Of a stretch of 64,000 nucleotides of DNA, positions 54,100-64,000 are shown piece after piece. Below the pieces are notes generated by a model, which did not search any database, had not been told where the DNA came from, and saw nothing but the letters and a program-made list of their open reading frames with translations. Numbering within the stretch: position 1 is the stretch's first letter; the number at the start of each line of letters is the position of its first letter. The translations under genes and the position numbers were made by a program. This DNA comes from Eublepharis macularius. Lineage: Eukaryota; Chordata; Lepidosauria; Squamata; Eublepharidae. Location of the stretch: positions 144,531,464-144,595,463 of the forward strand of contig NC_072796.1 in NCBI RefSeq assembly GCF_028583425.1, given 5' to 3'.

Positions 54100-55055
54100 C
54101 GAAGACCTGTCTCATAGTTTTGGAAGGACTGAATGGCACGAGTCTGAATCGAAGAGAAAATACGCTCGCACCACCTTCCCCCTTGTTAGAAGTAAAGTCT
54201 AATGGAAGCTGGGTGACAGGGGGAGAAGAAATCCCTCTCTGCCTGTTGTCATAGTGACCTCACAGTGGCCTTGTTTCGAGCTCATGTATCAAGGAAGAGA
54301 CGGGGCTCCAGTGTGCTTCCAAACAAAGCTGTAGCTTTATCAGTTGCAAAATGTACTTGAACAGTGAGCGTGCAGTCAGAGGGGTCCAAATGACTGGTGC
54401 TGATCATTCAGCAGAGAAATTCCCTGGGAGGATCTCTGCTCTCCTCCTGCCATGTAGGGCCACCTCGGCACGCATCAGTTCAGATCCTGTGGCCTGGTGG
54501 GGGCCACAGATTTTCCGAAATAGTGCTGACACAGGTCTTTGCTCATGGCATAGTTACTTCCCTTTCCCCCCTCCCCCAACTGGAAACTGACAACAGCACA
54601 TTCCGCCATCCTCAAGCGTTGGGACCCGCTCTGCTGATGGTTTCTCAGGTCCCATTATTTCTGGAGTTCTCCTGGCCTGGATACAAAGCCCACCCTCATG
54701 GTCTCATTCATACACTTAACTCGCTGAGCTCCTGTGCACATCTGGTCAAACATAATTAATTCTACGCTGAGCTTTTTGTGTTTTAAGCTGTTGCTGCAAT
54801 TTGGTTTCTGATGAAATATACCCAGATAGTACCGGTAACGCATTATTAGGCTAAATATGTGGCTGAGCTATACCAAATCGCACATCCCACAGCTGTGGTC
54901 TGAAAAAATACACTCTCCTCAACACCTGCTTTGGCAGGCTTCATGTCTTTTCACCTGTGAAATGCTTGAAAGAATTAGCTGGAATACATTAACATGGTAG
55001 AGATACACGTTTCATACTCCCACCTTGAGATTTACTCCTCCACCTGAAGATTTTG
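54100..55055. other. Intergenic spacer, no feature seen
   Basis: Downstream of the MAPK15 polyadenylation signal. No coding similarity or known repeat recognised. Confidence 0.4.
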
Positions 55056-55059
55056 AGAA

Positions 55060-55150
55060 GGAGGTACACTCCTAAGCAGAATTACCCCTGTCTAAACACG
55101 CTGACTTCAACTTAAGCATGTAATTCTGATTCAGGTTGCACTGTAAGTCC
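55060..55150 (-). repeat. Old short repeat, family of 18755
   Basis: ggaggtacactcctaagcag, cacgctgacttcaacttaag and ttcaggttgcactgtaag read as the complement of the 18755 family. Confidence 0.4.
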
Positions 55151-55472
55151 CTGAAACACCCGATCGAATCCCGAGGCCTGGCAGTCCTCACTTGTGTTAC
55201 AGCCTCTGTTTCCTCTCCTCCTCTCAGAATCAGCATGGAGAAGGCTGGTTCTGTGAGAGGTTTTTTCCTTGTGCTTTAGGGAAGATAACGGGGACCATCA
55301 GGCCAACACAACTTGGTGGTTGTTACCCCCTGCCCTCTGCTCCCCGGTCCCTGTGTTGCTATCCATCTGGTAGAATATAAAACTGCATTTTTACTCCAGA
55401 GAGGTACAAAGGGAAGATTGTCAGTAGTAGTTAGAAGGAGTAGTCAAAAGACAAGAAAGGGAAAGGGAACCC

Positions 55473-55572
55473 AAGGTCGCCCAGCTGGCTTCAAGCGGAG
55501 GAGTGGGGAATCGAACTCAGTTCTCCAGATTAGAGGCCTGCTGCTCTTAACCACTACACCAAAATAGTTCTG
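55473..55572 (-). repeat. tRNA-derived SINE family A, head half
   Basis: Only the tRNA-like half remains: gtcgcccagctggcttcaag, box B complement aatcgaactc, head ctcttaaccactacacc. 55573-56555 beyond it is unassigned apart from a (CA)n run near 56242. Confidence 0.7.
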
Positions 55573-56555
55573 CTTGTCTCTTTAATATCACAGAGGTACA
55601 TTTTAGACCCAGGGCAAGATGATCGTGTTCATGCCTGTGCAGAAATGCTCTCTGTCCCAGAATTCAACCCAATATTTCAATTGCTGGTTCTGTACTTTGA
55701 ACTGAAACCCAGTTGCACGCTTGAAGGAGGCAGAAAGGGGACAGCAGGATTAGTCCTAAAGCCCTTTGGGGCTTTAGTCCCTTAGGGCTTACATATGTGA
55801 ATGGCTGAGGCTGAAGTCGGATAATGGTTCACAGCCTCACCCAAAAGGGACAGAGGTGGGCAGGCAAATAAATGGCTAGGAAGTTTTCTGTTCCTCTTGA
55901 GGCTGGGAGATTGGAACGACGGGAGAGGGGGAGCAGACCCTCCAAGGGGAAGAGTATAGATTCCTAGGGCACGAGGAAGACGGTTATGTACTTTCTGGCT
56001 TACATCATAAAGGACTAAGTCTTCACCTTGTAATTCCGTCTTGTCCGTGTGGACAGGTCCCTGTCACAGTGGAGTAAGAGGGTGTGCAAGCATGTGTGGG
56101 GACTTCCCCCCACCACCAGTACAGCAGTAATACCACCACTCAAGCTGTTGTTCTTTTCCCTGTCTCCTGTTGGGGGGGTCCATTGTTTTGAATTTGTGAA
56201 TAAACTCCATTTCAGCAATCTTATTTACAACTTCAGAACAATGACACACACACACACACATGTGGCTGAATAGAAACGTAAGGGTTCTTATTCCACTACA
56301 GATGCTAATTTCTGCTTTAGTCAAGCTGCATTGTACCATTGTGCCTCCCATCGAATCGAGCTGCGTTTTACCTTTACCTCCTGATGCCTCTACTTGTAAC
56401 GCCCCACCTGGGATACGAAGGCTCTGGGATCTCCGTTCCTACTCATGTCTGAAGAAGGGGGCTCTGCCTTTGGAGGGCTTGGTCTGATCCTGCGGGGCTT
56501 TTCTTACGTTCTTACGCTATATCCAGTGACCAAGAACGCCTCTTTGCTTGTTTTT

Positions 56556-56735
56556 GTAGTAGGATTTGACTCCAGTGGCAGCTTCGAGACCAACAAGATT
56601 TTCAGGGTATAAACTTTCGAGAGTCAAAACTCTCTTCGGACACCCTGAAAAACTTGTTGGTCTCTAAGGTGCCACTGGACTCAAATCTTGCTGTTTTGCT
56701 TGCTGCAGACCAGCTTGACTACCCACCTAAAACTT
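56556..56735. repeat. Palindromic pair of hammerhead-like repeats
   Basis: Left half atttgactccagtggcagct, gaccaacaagattttcaggg; right half ccctgaaaaacttgttggtc, aaggtgccactggactcaaa. The halves meet near 56640. The family is related to 2691 and 25823 but a different subtype. No clear flanking duplication found. Confidence 0.65.
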
Positions 56736-59655
<2,920 letters not shown>

Positions 59656-59658
59656 CAG

Positions 59659-59659
<1 letters not shown>

Positions 59660-59708
<49 letters not shown>
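59660..59708. repeat. (CT)n microsatellite
   Basis: About 24 uninterrupted units immediately upstream of the L2 fragment. Confidence 0.95.
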
Positions 59709-59711
<3 letters not shown>

Positions 59712-59769
59712 CGTCTACATCAGATGGTTTTTATTTTGATGACAGAATGCAGGAAGAGAGATGAAGGTT

Positions 59770-60995
59770 GGAAGCCAATTTTGGTACCCATTTGATAGAA
59801 AAATGGGATATAAATATGCGGATGACACCCAGTTTTATCTGTTGTTGGACGGACGGCCTGGATCGACCCCTGATGTCCTGGAGCGTGTTTTTGAGGCTGT
59901 GGCTGGTTGGTTGAGACAAAGTCGGCTGAAATTGAATCCCACGAAGACGGAGATCCTGTACTTGAGCCGTGGGGAGGTGGCTTCGGGACCCCGGCTTCCT
60001 ACACTTGATGGGGCAGCACTTACACTGGCCCCGAGAGTTAGGAGTGATTCTGGATTCCTCCTTGAAGGTGGAGGACCAGATCACTGCAGTTGCCAGGTCT
60101 TCCTTTTATTATCTTCGACAGACCAGGCAACTTGCCCCTTACTTGTCCCCCCACGATCTGACTACAGTGGTCCAAGCAATGGTCACCTCTAAGCTGGACT
60201 ACTGTAATGCGCTCTACGCTGGGCTTCCCATGGGCCTGATCCAGCGGTTACAGCTTGTACAGAATGCAGCGGCGTGGGTTATTACTGGAGCACTGGTGTG
60301 GGAGCATATTACGCCAGTGTTACGCTAGCTGCATTGGTTACCAGTGGAGTACCGAATCAGGTTCAAGGTTTTGGTGTTAACCTATAAAGCCCTACGCGGA
60401 CTGGGACCGATGTATCTGCGGGACCGTCTCTCACCGTATGAGCCCCGGAGGACTCTTGGATCAGGTGGAAAACATCTTTTAAGGGTCCCTGGCCCTAGTG
60501 AGGCCCGCCTGGTGTCGACCAGGGCCAGGGCCTTTTCGGTCCTGGCCCTGGCCTGGTGGAATGCTCTGCCTTACGAGATTAGGGCCCGGCAAGATTTGCT
60601 TGCATTTCGCTGGGCCTGTAAGATGGAGCTATTCCGCCAGGCATTTGGCTGACGCTGGGCGGAGCATCTTCCCCCCACCCCCGTGGAGGGGGGGGGGTTA
60701 ATCCGTTGCCCCTATGTGAATTCAGATGCTGTTGCCCACACCTACTCCGCACTACTACATGTATTTGCTCTGGAAGAACCGCTGTGTGGAATATCAAATT
60801 TATATTATATGTTGCTTTTAATTATTTATATGTAAATATATGATATTTTTATTTTTGCATAGTTGTAAGTTAATTGATTAGATGTAGTGTTTTTAAATGT
60901 TTTAAATGATGTGTGATGTTTGTATTTCTGTTATCCGCCCTGAGCCTGCGAAAGCGGGGAGGGCGGAATACAAATGTAATAAATTAAATCTAAAT
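59770..60995 (+). mobile_element. L2-clade LINE 3' half, well preserved
   Basis: It encodes KYADDTQFYLLLDGRPGS, EAVAGWLRQSRLKLNPTKTE, then SKLDYCNALYAGLPMGLIQR, HWLPVEYRIRFKVLVLTYKA and LRGLGPMYLRDRLSPYEPRR. The 3' end has cgccctgagcctgcgaaagc and an A/T-rich run at 60985. Few frame breaks, so younger than the L2 at 50501. Confidence 0.88.
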
Positions 60996-61599
60996 AAACC
61001 TATGACTTAACTTTGACTCTTTCCTTGTATTCGAGTCAAACATGATACTGTTTAATGTATTCTTGAGAGTTTATCCTCTAACCTCTGCTTCCTCAGCAAT
61101 GACTGACTAATTTCCCTTTTGCCGTTTCCCCAGACGCCTGAAGGCTGCCGTTTATTCCAGCTGAGATGCACCTTTCTCTGCCCCGACTGCCGCCTTCGCC
61201 TCTTGCAGTCTGGCTTGAAGCTGGTGTTTGCCAAAGCCACTGGATTCCTTTGCACAGCACATCTGACAGCCTCAACTCTGCCCCCATTTCCTTGCTGGAG
61301 TCCTTTGACGGCTCTCTCACACCTGAAGTTTCTATGACTATCCTCAGCTGGCCGTCCGTCCGTCCGTCCGTCTGTCAGCTCAGCATTCCCTGCAAGGAAG
61401 AACTCCCTGCGCAGGTTTCCTCTCCGTCCCTTGCAGTTCCTCCAGGATCTGGCTTGGTCCCTCCTCTGTTGCTTCCTGTATGGTGTCCCTGGGCGACCTT
61501 ATCTAACCCTAAGGCTTTCGGTACCACTCCTACGCTGATGAAGTTTTGAAGCAGAGGCTGGGTGGCCGCCTGACAGCAGTGCCAATGCTGTGAGCCTGG
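60996..61599. other. Intergenic spacer, no gene seen
   Basis: It includes a (CCGT)n run near 61352-61376. No coding similarity recognised. Confidence 0.4.
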
Positions 61600-61893
61600 G
61601 CAGGTCATGAGAGGGAGGGCAGGAAGGGCCGCGTCAGGGCTTAGTTCTTGTGGCCCCTTCTTGCACACGCACAGGGTGAGGCGGATCACCACCTTGGGGT
61701 CAGGTAGCAATTTCCCCCAGGCCAGTTTGGTTAGGAACCCTGATGGAGTTTTGCCATCTTCTGGGCATGCAGAAAGGATCATTCTGTGTGTGTGTGTGTG
61801 TGGGGAGAGAGGGTATTTGGGAATTCCCTGCATTGTACAGGGGGTTGGACTAGATGACCCTAGAGGTCCCTTCCAACCCTGTGATTCTATGAT
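61600..61893 (+). mobile_element. CR1 LINE 3' UTR
   Basis: It carries caccttggggtcaggtagca, a (GT)n run, agggggttggactagatgac and the terminal gattctatgatga expected of CR1. No coding part remains. 61894-62187 is unassigned. Confidence 0.82.
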
Positions 61894-62187
61894 GAGCTGT
61901 CACTGAACGTTCCCCATTGAATCCTACATCTCAGTTGCCTGTGTGATCTGTCTGCTCAGATGTCTCCTTGCCATCTCAGACACAATCTGTCTGATACTGA
62001 TGTCATTTTATCGCAATGACTTCCTCTCCTAATACACTCTCTACATCCAGTGGAAAAGTCCCCATTGGCCTTGTGGAACCCGGCACAAAGCACTGGATTT
62101 CTCTCTTTTGCTCCCCACATCTATTCTGTTGAGAAGGCTGCCACTTTTCCCTTTGAGACACTCTGCAAAAAGAGTGCTTCCTCCCTA

Positions 62188-62693
62188 CCCTTACCCAGGG
62201 GTCATTTTGTAGAAAAAGAGCTGCAGGAACTCATTAGCATAACTCATTAGGACAGCTCATTAGCATATGCCACACCCCTTGCCATCACCGAAAGTGTGCC
62301 ATTAGCATAACTGATTTGCATATGCCACATCCCCTGGCATCACCTATCCTGGCTGTTTTGGACCCAATCCTGGCCATTCAGGGCTGAAATTGGGCCCAAA
62401 ATGGCAAAAAGGGGCTGAAAATGGCCGAAAGGGGGCCCAAAATGGTCAGGATTGGGCTGCTGCTGAGCGGGAGAGTGATCCACCACCCATCAGAGGCCTG
62501 ACCCTGGCCGTTTTGGGACCAATCCTGGCTGTTTTAGGCCCGATCCTGGACATTTAAGGCCAAATCCAGGCCGAAACAGGCCCAAAATGGCCAAAAATCA
62601 GGTGGGTGGGGCCACCTGACATGTGACCTCTTTGGAGAACTACCGGAACGGCGTTCCTGCGCGTTCCCCCTCAAAATGAGCCCTGCCCTTACC
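62188..62693. mobile_element. hAT-type MITE with 8 bp TSD
   Basis: The element is 62196-62685. Left terminus CAGGGGTCATTTTG and right terminus CAAAATGAGCCCTG form 14 bp inverted repeats with one mismatch. The exact 8 bp duplication cccttacc flanks it at 62188-62195 and 62686-62693, as hAT transposase makes. The interior has repeated attagcata phrases and a run of ggcccaaaatggc/ggattgggcc variants. No transposase is encoded. Confidence 0.9.
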
Positions 62694-63703
62694 CCTCTGC
62701 TTCATGTTCCGGCCATCCATTCCTTCATTAGTGCAGCCCTCTTGTTTCTGTATCCCAACTCCTCACCTCTAGCCAGCAAATCAGCTGCCAGAATCGCCCC
62801 CCTTCCTTGAGCGTGTGATAATCCCCCTCTGCCTTCTCATCCAGCACAAACCCCTTGGCCTTCAAAGCCTTCCACGGCTGTGCCCTCTCAGCTGTCTCCT
62901 GCTGTATCCTCATGGATACTTCGCTTCTCCAGCCCCGACCCCTTTAGCCTGCGGAAGGTCTCAGCGTCCTCCAGCAACTCCACCCTTGTGACCAGAGGTG
63001 CCTCCCGGAACCTCTGCTAGAGGCCCGATCTCTGCCCCACTCCTCTGCAAAGCCTCACACTTGCTCCCCTACTGGAGCTAAGCTTCAGCGCCTCTGAGAG
63101 GAGGAACGGAGCCGGGATCCTCCCCATTTCACCCTTCCTCTGCTTGGTGTGCCTCCCTCGTTTCCTGTTTCAGACTAGAAATGGCAAGCCTTGGCTGTGG
63201 AGGAGGGCTGGCAGACACACGTGATGGCAGTGCTGCGAGTGGTTGCTTTGCTGCTGGCTAAAGACAGGAGATCAGTTGGCTCACATGGGCACAAGCAGAG
63301 CTCTAAAAGGAATTTTGTGCACTGATCCGCTCCCTGTCCAGGTTACCTGCTTGAAGCATTTGTCATTTCCCTCCATCATGCATGGTAGATTTCAGAATGT
63401 TAGGACTGGGTTAAGAAGTTTCCTTAGTTTTTTGAATAATTTCCCTATCTTTATTTCTGTTTAGCAGTGAAGGTAAGAAAACCGGAAAGCATGAAATGCT
63501 GGTCTCCCTAGTAAGGAAGGTTGTGGTTATCATTGCTCTGAGTGTCGTGTGCTGCCTCATCCCACGTCCCGGGAAGGTCTTTTCCTCCTCTGGGCCTGCC
63601 TGTCCTCGAGGCCTGTGACGAGCCATTCCTTACAACTCTCCTCTTCCCTCTGCACAGGTGGCTGTCACACCTCCTTCAGGCAGGCACCTTCCTATTGCAG
63701 GTT
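62694..63703. other. Spacer downstream of the CCDC166-like gene
   Basis: No gene seen. A minus-strand AATAAA (63450-63455, plus-strand tttatt), about 250 bases past the CCDC166-like stop, is a candidate polyadenylation signal. Confidence 0.4.
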
Positions 63704-64000
63704 TTAGACGACATAGCTTGCAGCCTGCTCCTTTCTCTCCGTGGAATACCTGGCAGGTCCTCCTAGCTCCTCCTCTTTGGGCAATGGGGCATTTATGTCC
63801 TGGGGGGAAAGAGTCCTATTCTTGGCTGCTGGGCTGCATCTGAATCTGTTGCCAGGAGTGATGATGAGCCGAGCCCCACGCTGCCTTAGCCAGTGGCGCA
63901 TGCGTGCAAGGTCTTGGCTGTACTGGTGCTCCCGTAGAAGCTGTTGCTGCTGTTCTCTCAGCTGGCCCATGAAGTCTTTCAGGACTTCAGCTCGTCTAAT
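63704..64000 (-). CDS. CCDC166: CCDC166-like protein, C-terminal exon (partial)
   Basis: The minus strand from the window edge reads IRRAEVLKDFMGQLREQQQQ, LLREHQYSQDLARMRHWLRQ, RG and then about 54 residues to a TAA at 63704-63706. The first 40 residues align with human CCDC166 ([20 protein letters not shown] then HGWLRRG), a coiled-coil protein of unknown function. The Leu/Gln heptads fit coiled coil. After RG the sequence bears no resemblance to the long Ser/Pro-rich human tail, so the protein ends differently or a further splice exists. The gene continues to the right. Human CCDC166 is also next to MAPK15, which supports the call. Confidence 0.8.
   Translation of the reverse strand: MRRAEVLKDFMGQLREQQQQLLREHQYSQDLARMRHWLRQRGARLIITPGNRFRCSPAAKNRTLSPQDINAPLPKEEELGGPARYSTERKEQAASYVV

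Overview
The window is vertebrate nuclear DNA, most likely from a squamate reptile (a gecko-like lizard is plausible). It has spliced genes with GT/AG introns and a GC-rich promoter island. Its repeat mix is typical of squamates: CR1, L2, L1 and a further LINE family, a Penelope-like element, tRNA-derived and 5S-derived SINEs, and hAT-type MITEs. The species call is inference from repeat content and protein similarity. I ran no searches; comparisons with human proteins and human gene order are from memory.

Three host genes are present. (1) FAM83H, + strand: three coding exons at 12064-12228, 13506-13630 and 14329-16963 encode the last 974 residues. The first coding exon is not in the window. 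(2) MAPK15 (ERK7/8), + strand: a complete 14-exon model from the ATG at 21171 to the stop at 53746, about 611 residues, with every exon phase matching. It has GxGxxG, HRD, DFG, TEY and APE kinase motifs and a diverged C-terminal tail. (3) The 3' end of a CCDC166-like coiled-coil gene, - strand, from the right edge to 63704. The same three genes are neighbours in human, but the relative orientations differ. They look like independent transcription units. The MAPK15 promoter is a CpG island (about 20450-21800) with an RFX-type X-box and an upstream ORF whose stop overlaps the MAPK15 start codon.

Layout: 1-12063 is mostly LINE sequence upstream of or inside a FAM83H intron, including two abutting CR1 copies, one with an L1 inserted in it. 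12064-16963 is FAM83H. 17000-20450 is the intergenic spacer. 20450-53746 is MAPK15, with introns swollen by repeats. 54100-63700 is a spacer with SINEs, an L2, microsatellites and a clean hAT MITE. 63704-64000 is CCDC166-like.

The most interesting signal outside the genes is a set of fold-back (palindromic) insertions, three of which are bounded by exact 12, 13 and 16 bp direct repeats. These look like target-site duplications made by reverse-transcription-type insertion. Two of the three carry, in the arms, a motif resembling a small hammerhead ribozyme. The largest, with about 620 bp arms, lies in MAPK15 intron 6 next to a Penelope-like GIY-YIG endonuclease remnant. Other points of note are a tandem array of double-hairpin units inside a hAT-like element, a LINE nested in a CR1 with an 11 bp duplication, and a MAPK15 tail exon recovered only by splice phase and weak similarity.
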